Source: Magnetococcales bacterium (lineage in GTDB: Bacteria > Pseudomonadota > Magnetococcia > Magnetococcales > DC0425bin3). Taken from it: a stretch of DNA of 44,265 bases. The stretch spans positions 1 through 44,265 of the forward strand of contig JADGCO010000029.1 in the NCBI GenBank assembly GCA_015228935.1, written 5' to 3'. The translations under genes and the position numbers were made by a program. The notes below the pieces were generated by a model. That model made no database searches. It was not told the DNA's origin and was given only the letters and a program-made list of their open reading frames with translations. The first letter of the stretch is position 1, and each line of letters starts with the position of its first letter. Below are positions 1 through 6,477 of the stretch, one piece after another.

Positions 1-66
1 CCCGCCAGGAGGAAGGGCACAGCCCTTCCTCCTGGACCTCCTTCCCAGTTTTTCATACGTTTTTCA
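1..66 (+). repeat. Palindromic mobile-like repeat, copy A (cut by window start)
   Basis: This is the right-hand part of a repeat family seen six times in the window. It contains a perfect 14-bp inverted repeat (5-18 with 22-35, loop ACA), then the conserved tail that reads GGACCTCC, CCCAGTTTTTCAT and a T-run. The left part lies outside the window. It sits just upstream of the dehydrogenase gene at 106. Confidence 0.85.
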
Positions 67-105
67 CGGTGAACAACCTCAGACAGCAACCTGGTACCAA
101 AACTT

Positions 106-1209
106 GTGAACATGCGCGGATTCGGCAACAAATTATTACGAGGCCTGCAAATCGCTTTTGGAATTTTTTTGGGCTTTCCCGTTTTGATCATCCTGCTGCC
201 AACCTGGTACCTCTATCGATGGACGGAAATTCGCGCTGGCCGACCGGCACCCGTCACCCCCTGGCACTATCTGCAAACCCTGCTGCAATCCCGGAAAGCA
301 GCCTACAGCCTCCAAATGGATGGTCGGGAATTGGGAGGCACATTCACAGACGCTTTTGCAACCAATTCGGACCCCGAACCTGCCGAACCGGATAACTGGG
401 CCGACACTCCAGACAGACTGCAGCAGACCCCCTTCCTCCAGGCAACTTGCGGGGAAAGGGATGGACTCGGCAACGCCATGCCTTGCGAAGGGGTTGCCCT
501 GGTCACCGGGGGCGGCAAACGGTTGGGGGCAAGCCTCTGCCAGGAGCTGGCCCGTCTTGGCTTTGCCGTGGCGGTGGTTTATCACCATTCCGAGCCGGCA
601 GCCCGCCGTCTGGCCAAGGATTTGCGCGCCCGGGGCGGCCAAGCCGAGGCCCTGGCCGTGGATCTGGGCAATCCGGCCCGGATTCTGTCCCTGCTCCATA
701 ATGTGGAAAGATGCCTGGGTCCCGTGCGGCTTCTGGTCAACAACGCCGGGGTTTTTGCCCCGACCCGGATCGTGGACGGCAGTTGGGAGGCCATGGATGC
801 CCTGTTCAAGAGCAACCTGCAAGGTCCCCTCTGGCTCTCCCTGCAAGCCGCCGAAAACATGCGCCGTCATGGGGGTGGCCTGATCATCAACATGGCCGAT
901 CTGTGGGGTGAACGCCCCCTGGCCGGGCATGCCGCCTATTGCGCTGCCAAGGCGGGTTTGATCATGGCCACCCAGGTTTTGGCACGCGATCTGGCTCCCC
1001 GGGTACGGGTCAACGCCATTGCGCCAGGCGGAATTTTACCACCCGATTCACCAACAGATGCCGCTCCCTTCCAAACCCTGCTGCAACACACCCCATTGGC
1101 CCACCACGCCAATCCCGATGCGGTTTTGCGAGCCGTTCGATATCTGCTCGCGGCACCCTTCGTGACCGGTGAAATTTTGCATGTGGACGGAGGACGGCGG
1201 CTTGTTTGA
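106..1209 (+). CDS. Short-chain dehydrogenase/reductase with N-terminal membrane extension
   Basis: The last 245 or so residues are a classical Rossmann-fold SDR. The nucleotide-binding motif TGGGKRLG lies near residue 133, NNAG near 213, the catalytic YCAAK (Tyr and Lys) near 278-282, and the C-terminus ends in the usual VDGG. TGGGKRLG resembles pteridine reductase or FolM-like SDRs, but the substrate cannot be read from sequence. The first ~123 residues are unusual: a hydrophobic segment at about residues 15-37, then a polar linker. An internal ATG at 478 (MPCEGVALVTGG) would give a standard-length SDR without the extension, so the start is uncertain. The final codons and stop lie at the edge of the direct repeat that starts at 1201. 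Confidence 0.8.
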   Translation: MNMRGFGNKLLRGLQIAFGIFLGFPVLIILLPTWYLYRWTEIRAGRPAPVTPWHYLQTLLQSRKAAYSLQMDGRELGGTFTDAFATNSDPEPAEPDNWADTPDRLQQTPFLQATCGERDGLGNAMPCEGVALVTGGGKRLGASLCQELARLGFAVAVVYHHSEPAARRLAKDLRARGGQAEALAVDLGNPARILSLLHNVERCLGPVRLLVNNAGVFAPTRIVDGSWEAMDALFKSNLQGPLWLSLQAAENMRRHGGGLIINMADLWGERPLAGHAAYCAAKAGLIMATQVLARDLAPRVRVNAIAPGGILPPDSPTDAAPFQTLLQHTPLAHHANPDAVLRAVRYLLAAPFVTGEILHVDGGRRLV

Positions 1210-1351
1210 TAACAGCCGTATAAGTCTGTCGCATGGATTCGTCACCTTCGGTCGAATGACCAAGAATCAATTGCCACCGGGCAGGTCACCGGAAAATCAA
1301 AAATTCTCCGGCACCTTGCCCATGGTATCGACCCGTGTGGGTAACGGGTTT
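1201..1351. repeat. 151-bp direct repeat, copy 1 (remnant of hicB 5' end and motB 3' end)
   Basis: It matches 1963-2113 at a constant offset of 762 bp with no gaps. I count three mismatches over the first ~125 positions and several more in the last 25. Read on the minus strand it holds the last codons of motB (ending GKVPENF), the intergenic gap, and the first ~20 codons of the HicB-like gene, which then run out into the dehydrogenase gene. It is therefore a truncated duplicate, not a functional gene. Confidence 0.9.
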
Positions 1352-1368
1352 GGCTTATCATGAGAATG

Positions 1369-1396
1369 TTGACTGATGATATTTTGTAGCTATCAT
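1369..1396 (+). promoter_or_regulatory. Putative sigma70 promoter of brnTA
   Basis: TTGACT (1369-1374), a 16-bp spacer, then TATCAT (1391-1396). The -10 box ends at the first possible ATG of brnT (1395), so transcription would begin at about 1403-1404, next to the second ATG (1404). An octamer TATCATGA occurs at the -10 box and again about 35 bp upstream, and could be an operator half-site for the antitoxin. This is inference from motif match only. Confidence 0.45.
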
Positions 1397-1403
1397 GAAT
1401 CAC

Positions 1404-1703
1404 ATGAAGATTGAGTTTGATCCCGCCAAGGATTTAGTCAATCGCATGAAGCACGGGGAATCCCTGCGCGAAGCGATTGATCTTGATTGGGAAAAACTCC
1501 TTGTCTCCCTGGATTGCCGTCGCGACTATGGAGAGCCGCGCCAGGTTGGCTACGCACCAAAGGATGGAAGGATTTATTGCGTCGTGTTTGTAGACCGTGG
1601 AGATACCCGGAGAATCATCAGCCTGCGCAAAGCAAACAAACGGGAGGTCAGGGACTATGTCAGTGCCAGAAACATACATGGGGTTCATACTCCCCACTCC
1701 TGA
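1404..1703 (+). CDS. brnT: BrnT family toxin (DUF497)
   Basis: A 99-residue protein with the family layout: MKIEFDPAKD at the N-terminus, the MKHGESLREA segment, a central strand ending in VVFVDRGD, and the RRIISLRKANKREVRDY block. BrnT toxins are RelE-fold ribonucleases that inhibit translation and are neutralised by the BrnA antitoxin encoded just downstream. The ATG at 1404 is preferred over 1395 because family members begin at this MK and because the likely promoter -10 box overlaps 1395. The 3' end overlaps the antitoxin gene by about 47 bp, typical of coupled toxin-antitoxin genes. Confidence 0.85.
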   Translation: MKIEFDPAKDLVNRMKHGESLREAIDLDWEKLLVSLDCRRDYGEPRQVGYAPKDGRIYCVVFVDRGDTRRIISLRKANKREVRDYVSARNIHGVHTPHS

Positions 1704-1848
1704 AGAGGAGGAAGCGATCGCCCGTGGCATTGCGGCAGACCCGGATACATACGAGCCAACAACCGAGGAGATCATGGCCATGCGTCCCCTGCGTGACTGG
1801 CCAGTTGATCCCGAAATGAAGGTTCTCTTGTCCGTGCGATCCGATTGA
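1657..1848 (+). CDS. BrnA-like antitoxin
   Basis: A 63-residue acidic protein with the signature of antitoxins paired with BrnT: TPEEEEAIARGIAADPDTYE followed by a TTEEIMAMRP stretch. The ATG at 1657 has a good ribosome-binding site (GGAGGT at 1642-1647). Upstream in-frame codons are only a shadow of brnT. It is short for BrnA: the C-terminal DNA-binding helix region seems brief, ending MKVLLSVRSD, so it may be C-terminally truncated. Its 3' end overlaps the convergent HicB-like gene by 77 bp. Expected role: bind BrnT and autorepress the operon. Confidence 0.7.
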   Translation: MSVPETYMGFILPTPEEEEAIARGIAADPDTYEPTTEEIMAMRPLRDWPVDPEMKVLLSVRSD

Positions 1849-1996
1849 ACTCAATCGCTTCCCGTAACGTCACCACCAGCGATTCCAGCAGGGATTCACG
1901 TGTCATTTCCTGACAATTCACCCCGGAGATTTCTTCGATCCATCCAATCCAGAAGCCATCCACTTGTTTGATAACAGCCGTATAAGTCTGTTGCAT
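1772..1996 (-). CDS. HicB-like antitoxin (orphan)
   Basis: A 74-residue protein matching the partially degraded RNase-H-like fold of HicB antitoxins: TYTAVIKQVDGFWIGWIEEISGV, then a conserved T-x-E helix (TRESLLESLVVTLREAIEF). The start at 1996 has AAGGTGA upstream at a suitable distance. HicB normally neutralises the HicA mRNA interferase, but no HicA-like gene lies beside it, and there is no C-terminal DNA-binding domain. Its first ~20 codons are duplicated at 1201-1263. Its 3' end overlaps the convergent BrnA-like gene. It could be a solitary antitoxin or a relic. Confidence 0.65.
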   Translation of the reverse strand: MQQTYTAVIKQVDGFWIGWIEEISGVNCQEMTRESLLESLVVTLREAIEFNRIARTREPSFRDQLASHAGDAWP

Positions 1997-2113
1997 GGAT
2001 TCGTCACCTTCGGTCAAATGACAAAGAATCAATTGCCACCGGGCAGGTCACCGGAAAATCAAAAATTCTCCGGCACCTTGCCCATGGTTCCGGCCCGGGC
2101 GGGTGACGGGTTT
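1963..2113. repeat. 151-bp direct repeat, copy 2 (intact context)
   Basis: Partner of 1201-1351. Here the sequence lies in its natural context, running (minus strand) from the 3' end of motB across the 62-bp gap into the first codons of the HicB-like gene. The two copies bracket the brnT/brnA pair. Confidence 0.9.
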
Positions 2114-2949
2114 TGTTCGATGATCAAGGGCGGCTTCAGGCCAATGGGATCGACGGGGGAATTTTTGTCGGCACCTTTGGGTGATTGCAGACCCAACGGA
2201 TCGGCAGTCAGATCGGGTTTGATATAAACCGGACGGGTCTCCCTGGAGATCATGATTTCCACCCGGGCATTTTGCAAGGGACTGGGGCGCATTTTTTCAG
2301 ATTTCAAAGGGTGGATTTTCTTGTTCTCAGCCGGTTCGAACTCTGCCATGCCCCGCAGTTGCAGACGATTGGGATCAATCCCCCCTTTGACAGTCATCAG
2401 ATCAATGACTGCCGCAGCCTTGGCACCCGATATGCCCCAATTGGTGCTGAAGGGTCCTGTCGGGTCGGGAGGCTGGGCATCGGTATGACCCGTCACGCGA
2501 ATCAGGTTGGGAATGTCGGCAATGGAGGCCGCAATCTGCAACAAAACAATCTCGGTTTCCGGTTGGATTTGCAGCGTACCACTGGTAAAAAGTGCCTGAT
2601 CATTGATCTGCAACGAAAACCCCTGTTCGGTCTCCATCAATTCCGCATCCCCATTGTCCACCATGGGTCGGGAGAGAACCTCCAGTTTTTCCCGTAGCTT
2701 GACCAGAATGATCTGCTGGGAAAATTCGGTGGCAATCAGGGATTCGCCAGAGGGGTCGGCATTGATTTGTTCGACGGTCTGGACCCCAAACGCATTGCGC
2801 AGGGAACCTGCTGCCGTCTTGAATTTGACGATATCCAACTGGGCCATGGAGAGCAGCAACACAAAAAAAGTCAACAACAGCGACATCATGTCGCCGAAGG
2901 TCATCATGTATGCTGGTGCCCCTTTTTTGCATTTTGGGCAATCGGCCAT
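2059..2949 (-). CDS. motB: Flagellar motor stator protein MotB
   Basis: A 296-residue stator subunit. Residues 14-36 form the single membrane helix with the proton- or ion-carrying aspartate (Asp20 in YMMTFGDMMSLLLTFF). Residues ~115-235 are the OmpA-like peptidoglycan-binding domain, with VTGHTDAQ and the closing NARVEIMI. A ~60-residue proline-rich tail follows, with two similar phrases (DPLGLQSPKG and DPIGLKPPL), which is longer than usual. The four cysteine/lysine residues at the extreme N-terminus (CPKCKK) are notable. It lies 38 bp downstream of motA in the same operon. With MotA it forms the stator that powers flagellar rotation. Confidence 0.93.
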   Translation of the reverse strand: MADCPKCKKGAPAYMMTFGDMMSLLLTFFVLLLSMAQLDIVKFKTAAGSLRNAFGVQTVEQINADPSGESLIATEFSQQIILVKLREKLEVLSRPMVDNGDAELMETEQGFSLQINDQALFTSGTLQIQPETEIVLLQIAASIADIPNLIRVTGHTDAQPPDPTGPFSTNWGISGAKAAAVIDLMTVKGGIDPNRLQLRGMAEFEPAENKKIHPLKSEKMRPSPLQNARVEIMISRETRPVYIKPDLTADPLGLQSPKGADKNSPVDPIGLKPPLIIEQNPSPARAGTMGKVPENF

Positions 2950-2987
2950 TGTCCGGATTCCTGTTGATCAAAGATGAGTGTACTGGA

Positions 2988-3743
2988 TCACAGTTCACGC
3001 TGTTTGGGTGGCAGCGCGGTCAGCAGGGCCTCCTGCAACAGACGTGGATTGAGGCCTTTCTGGATGCCGAGCATGCCATCGATGATGACCTTGCGCACTT
3101 TTTGTTCTTCGGCACTGTAGCTGGAGAGTTTGGTGGCAATGGGCGAGGCAATGAGATTGGCCATCAAGGCACCATAAAACGTGGTGATCAAGGCCACCGC
3201 CATGGCCGGACCGATTTTCGATGCATCCTGCATATTGGCGAGCATTTGCACCAGGCCGATCAACGTTCCGATCATGCCAAAGGCCGGGCCGAATTCGGCA
3301 ACACCCTCCATGAAGGCAATTCCTTTTGCATGGCGTTGTGCCAGAGCATCAACCTCCTTGTTGAGAACATCCGCCAGAAATTCCGGGTCAGCACCATCGA
3401 CGCAGTAGGTAATGGCCGATTGCAGGAACGGATCACTGGCCTTGACTTTTTCCAGGGCCAGGATGCCATCCTTGCGGGCGATGTTGGCCAAATCCACCAA
3501 TTGGGAAATGACCTTTTCCAGACTCTGCTCCTTGACCACGAACACCTTGGCGGTGACTGCCGCCACATTGGCGATTTCGCTCAGCTTGTGCCGCACGAAC
3601 ATGGCGCAAACCGTGCCCCCGCATGTGATCAACACACTCGGTATGTCGATAAACATTGCAAAGGTGCCACCAATGAGGATGGCCCAGGAAATCAAGCCAA
3701 GACCGGCCAGGAGACCAACGATTGTCGCAACATCCATTTTCAA
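2988..3743 (-). CDS. motA: Flagellar motor stator protein MotA
   Basis: A 251-residue, four-helix inner-membrane protein of the MotA/PomA family. Helices 1-2 are at the N-terminus (VATIVGLLAGLGLISWAILI and FIDIPSVLITCGGTVCAMF). A cytoplasmic loop follows, then helices 3-4 with the conserved proline-bearing GPAFGMIGTLIGLVQML and the AVALITTFYGALMANLIASP segment. The length fits the PomA-like short form. GAGG lies 10 bases before the ATG. The AT-rich stretch 3744-3870 upstream probably holds the promoter, though I see no clean box. It works with MotB as the torque-generating stator. Confidence 0.95.
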   Translation of the reverse strand: MKMDVATIVGLLAGLGLISWAILIGGTFAMFIDIPSVLITCGGTVCAMFVRHKLSEIANVAAVTAKVFVVKEQSLEKVISQLVDLANIARKDGILALEKVKASDPFLQSAITYCVDGADPEFLADVLNKEVDALAQRHAKGIAFMEGVAEFGPAFGMIGTLIGLVQMLANMQDASKIGPAMAVALITTFYGALMANLIASPIATKLSSYSAEEQKVRKVIIDGMLGIQKGLNPRLLQEALLTALPPKQREL

Positions 3744-3870
3744 TGATCCTCATTGCATTGAAGTACAAATCAAAAAAAACAGGCCAATTCAATCCTCAAT
3801 ATCAACATAAATATCAAAATCATGATCAAGTATTATTTAATATTATATACGCATATGAATCCTTGAACAA

Positions 3871-4113
3871 TCATATTTTCCGCTTGTTCGATGTTGCTGA
3901 CCTGGTTTGCAATCCGGTCTTTCTCCTCTTGTCCTGTTCCCTGGAATCTTTCTTTTCTTTCAGTTTTTCAGCCCTGTAACGCCTGATCAGATAGACTGTC
4001 AGGAGGAGAGCCACAAGCATCATGAACCCGACAAAACCCCATGCCATGTCCGTATTGTCATGTACCTTGTTTTTAAAGCCTCTGGATGCTGATTCAACGC
4101 GACTGGTTTCCAT
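3871..4113 (-). CDS. Small single-pass membrane protein, unknown function
   Basis: An 80-residue protein with one clear membrane helix (MAWGFVGFMMLVALLLTVYLI, about residues 23-43) followed by a very basic, Lys/Arg-rich cytoplasmic tail to the C-terminus (positive-inside). The ATG at 4113 has AGGAA seven bases upstream; a weaker ATG two codons earlier (4119) is possible. It lies upstream of motA on the same strand, separated by an AT-rich gap of about 127 bp. I recognise no family. Codon use agrees with a real gene, but it could also be a chance frame. Confidence 0.5.
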   Translation of the reverse strand: METSRVESASRGFKNKVHDNTDMAWGFVGFMMLVALLLTVYLIRRYRAEKLKEKKDSREQDKRRKTGLQTRSATSNKRKI

Positions 4114-4203
4114 GGTCATTTCCTGAAACGATGGTACCTGGTGTACGGTGGGGCAGAGTCGCAAACTTCCACTCACCCCATGATTGAACATTCATCTTTC
4201 TTA

Positions 4204-4365
4204 AAGGCTGTCCATTAACCCTCGGATAAAAAAATTGGAAAGAAAGACTTTATTGGGGCTCCGCCCCAAACCCCGCCAAGAGGAAGGGCACAGCCCTTCC
4301 TCTTGGACCTCCATCCCAGTTTTTCATTCTTTTTTTTTGAAATTAACAAGTTATTAGACAGTCTC
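4204..4365 (+). repeat. Palindromic mobile-like repeat, copy B (full length)
   Basis: The most complete copy, 162 bp. The ends are imperfect inverted repeats (AAGGCTGTCCATTAA at the left; the complement of GAGACTGTCTAATAA at the right), each flanked by TTA, which looks like a short target-site duplication. Inside are GGGGCTCCGCCCC, the long perfect hairpin AGAGGAAGGGC-ACA-GCCCTTCCTCT, then CCCAGTTTTTCATTC and a T-run. It encodes no protein. It lies just beyond the 3' end of nhaD. Confidence 0.88.
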
Positions 4366-4385
4366 TTATGTTTTTTCGCTCTAAT

Positions 4386-5855
4386 TCAATGCACGATAAC
4401 AGCAACATTATTGAACAGGTGGCTATTGACCAGCAGATGCGCCCCAATGCTGGCTGCGAAGCCCAGGGCCACGACCGGAGTCCATTTCAGATGGGAAAAG
4501 AAGGTATATTTTCCCCGGGCCTGTCCCATGAGGGCGACACCGGCGGCGGAGCCGATGGAAAGGAGGCTCCCACCAACCCCGGCGGTCAGGGTCACGAGCA
4601 GCCACTGTCCTGCATCCATGGCCGGCATCATGGTCAGGATGGCAAACATGACGGGAATGTTGTCCACAATTGCGGAGAGTACGCCTACGGACACGTTGGC
4701 CAGGGTCGGACTCCATTCGACATACAGGGCCTGGGAAACGAGGGCCAGGAAACCCAGGAAACCCAACCCTCCAACACAGAGAACGACCCCATAGAAAAAC
4801 ATCAGGGTATCCCATTCGGCCCGCCCCAATTCACGAAAAATGTCGAAGCGAATATCGCCGATAAATTCGTTGGATTTCAACGGGTGGGAATTTTCCGGAT
4901 GTTGGCGGCGATAGCGTTCGACGGTCGTTTTCAGGTAAAAGCCCAGAAACTGGATATAGGCCAGACCAAGCATCATGCCGGCTGCCGGGGGAAGATGCAA
5001 ATATTGGTGAAACGAAACCGAGGTCATGATGGTGAGAAGGAACAGGAAGATGGCTCGTTTGGCACCGCGCCGCATCCGCACGACTTCCTGGCTGGGTGCC
5101 GGTCGTTCGTCGGGCACGGAAAAATGCATGATGGCACAGGGAACCAGCCAGTTGACCAATGCCGGGATGAACAAGGCAAAAAAGCCGGCAAAGGGAATGA
5201 CCCCTTTTTGCCACACCATCAGGGTGGTGATGTCGCCAAAGGGGCTGAACGCGCCTCCGGCATTGGCTGCCACCACGATGTTGATGCAGGAGAGCGCGAC
5301 AAAGCGGGTATTGTCCTTGCCGACGGCCAGCACCACGGCACACATGAGCAGGGCGGTGGTCATGTTGTCCGCCACCGGTGAAATGAAAAAGGCCAGGACT
5401 CCGGTCAACCAGAACAGTTTCCGATAGCCGAAACCGGTCCGAATGAGCCAGGAGCGCAAGGCCTGAAACACCTGCCGCTCATCCAATGTATTGATATAGG
5501 TCATTGCAACGAGCAGAAACAGAAACAACTCTGCATAGTCCAGCAGATTGTGGCGCAAGGCTTCCCCGACCACGCCGGGCAGGTTGTGTTCGGCATAGAC
5601 CCAGGCAATCATGGCCCACATGGCACCCGCCGCCAGCAGGACCGGTTTGGACTTGCGCAGGTGTGTAAACTCTTCTGTCATGACGAACAGATAGGAGACG
5701 ATGAAAGTCCACAAGGCAAATATGCCCACGCTGTGGTTGGTCAAATCCAGGTGCCTGGTGGCCGCACCGGTCCCCCCTGTGGACGCCCAGGTCAGACCCG
5801 GCCATCCCCACAGCGGAACAATCGCTGCGATCCACATGCATAACCTGTTGAACAT
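4386..5855 (-). CDS. nhaD: NhaD-type Na+/H+ antiporter
   Basis: A 489-residue polytopic inner-membrane protein of the ion transporter superfamily. After an apparent N-terminal hydrophobic leader (residues 1-25) come about 11-12 membrane helices. Conserved NhaD segments are visible: FISPVADNMTTALLM, NAGGAFSPFGDITTLMVW and the second re-entrant motif SAIVDNIPVMFAI. NhaD exchanges cytoplasmic Na+ (or Li+) for H+ and supports salt and alkaline tolerance. A strong ribosome-binding site (GGGAGGCGATC before the ATG) supports the start. It is a single gene, standing between inverted copies B and C of the repeat family. Confidence 0.9.
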   Translation of the reverse strand: MFNRLCMWIAAIVPLWGWPGLTWASTGGTGAATRHLDLTNHSVGIFALWTFIVSYLFVMTEEFTHLRKSKPVLLAAGAMWAMIAWVYAEHNLPGVVGEALRHNLLDYAELFLFLLVAMTYINTLDERQVFQALRSWLIRTGFGYRKLFWLTGVLAFFISPVADNMTTALLMCAVVLAVGKDNTRFVALSCINIVVAANAGGAFSPFGDITTLMVWQKGVIPFAGFFALFIPALVNWLVPCAIMHFSVPDERPAPSQEVVRMRRGAKRAIFLFLLTIMTSVSFHQYLHLPPAAGMMLGLAYIQFLGFYLKTTVERYRRQHPENSHPLKSNEFIGDIRFDIFRELGRAEWDTLMFFYGVVLCVGGLGFLGFLALVSQALYVEWSPTLANVSVGVLSAIVDNIPVMFAILTMMPAMDAGQWLLVTLTAGVGGSLLSIGSAAGVALMGQARGKYTFFSHLKWTPVVALGFAASIGAHLLVNSHLFNNVAVIVH

Positions 5856-6145
5856 GATCGCCTCCCGGAGGTTTCGTTCGTTTCGCTTTCGTCGTTATCT
5901 TTATCAAATTTTAACATGCTTCATTCTCCAGTCAATGTTTTCTCGTGCCACGTTCGTTCCGGACGTGGCAGCACCGCCCATAATTATTATTATCATCATC
6001 CTGAATAATAAATTGAATAAATAAATGATAATAATTCAAGAATGCCATGGAGTTTCCCCGGAAGGTGAGGCGCAACCCTTCTTCCTGGGCTTTCATCCTT
6101 GTATTTAATAATTTTTATTTTATTTCCAAATCAAAAATTTACTTA

Positions 6146-6255
6146 GAGGCTATCCAATAACTTGTTGATTTCAAAAAAACAAATGAAAAACTGGGATGGA
6201 GGTCCAGGAGGAAGGGCTGTGCCCTTCCTCCTGGCGGGGTTTGGAGCGGAGCCCC
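6146..6255 (-). repeat. Palindromic mobile-like repeat, copy C (inverted, one end lost)
   Basis: Reverse orientation to copies A, B, E and F. It begins with the terminal repeat TTA-GAGGCTATCC, runs through TTGATTTCAAAAAAACAAATG and CCCAG complement, the perfect AGGAGGAAGGGC hairpin, and GGAGCGGAGCCCC. The other terminal repeat is missing: sequence unlike the family starts at 6256. Confidence 0.85.
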
Positions 6256-6278
6256 ATGCTGTTTTTTTACGCCCCCCT

Positions 6279-6320
6279 TTTCCCAGGCTTTTTTTGCGCC
6301 GTTTGCAAAAAAAGCCCAGG
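6279..6320. repeat. Inverted repeat with A/T-tract stem
   Basis: GCTTTTTTTGC and GCAAAAAAAGC form an 11-bp perfect stem around a 7-base GCCGTTT loop, with partly complementary CCCAGG-type flanks extending it. On either strand it could act as a factor-independent terminator-like hairpin; on the minus strand it lies downstream of ntrX. Confidence 0.55.
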
Positions 6321-6332
6321 GGGCGGGCCATG

Positions 6333-6372
6333 GTCTGACTCTTGGCGCGTTGTTCAGCGCCAAGAGTCAGAC
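6333..6372. repeat. Perfect 16-bp inverted repeat
   Basis: GTCTGACTCTTGGCGC (6333-6348) and its exact complement (6357-6372) enclose an 8-base spacer GTTGTTCA. It lies about 105 bp past the stop of ntrX. It could be a terminator stem without a strong T-run, a transposon end, or a protein-binding site. Confidence 0.75.
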
Positions 6373-6477
6373 GTATTGCAGGTTTTTTAAAGAGAAAGCA
6401 CGCATCGTGGCCGAAAGGATGATCATGGCCTGGAGTAAGAACGGAATTATAATGATGGGATGTATCGTTGCAATCTT

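Larger units (their letters stand above)
5856..6477. other. 622-bp non-coding stretch with several palindromes
   Basis: Between the start of nhaD and the 3' end of ntrX. The first 250 bp are AT-rich, including an interrupted ATTATTATTATCATCATC / GATAATAATT pairing near 5980-6040, and probably hold the nhaD promoter. Next is repeat copy C (6146-6255). From 6256 to 6400 lie two further inverted repeats listed separately. No convincing gene is present; the frames here are short and overlap the repeat. Confidence 0.7.
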
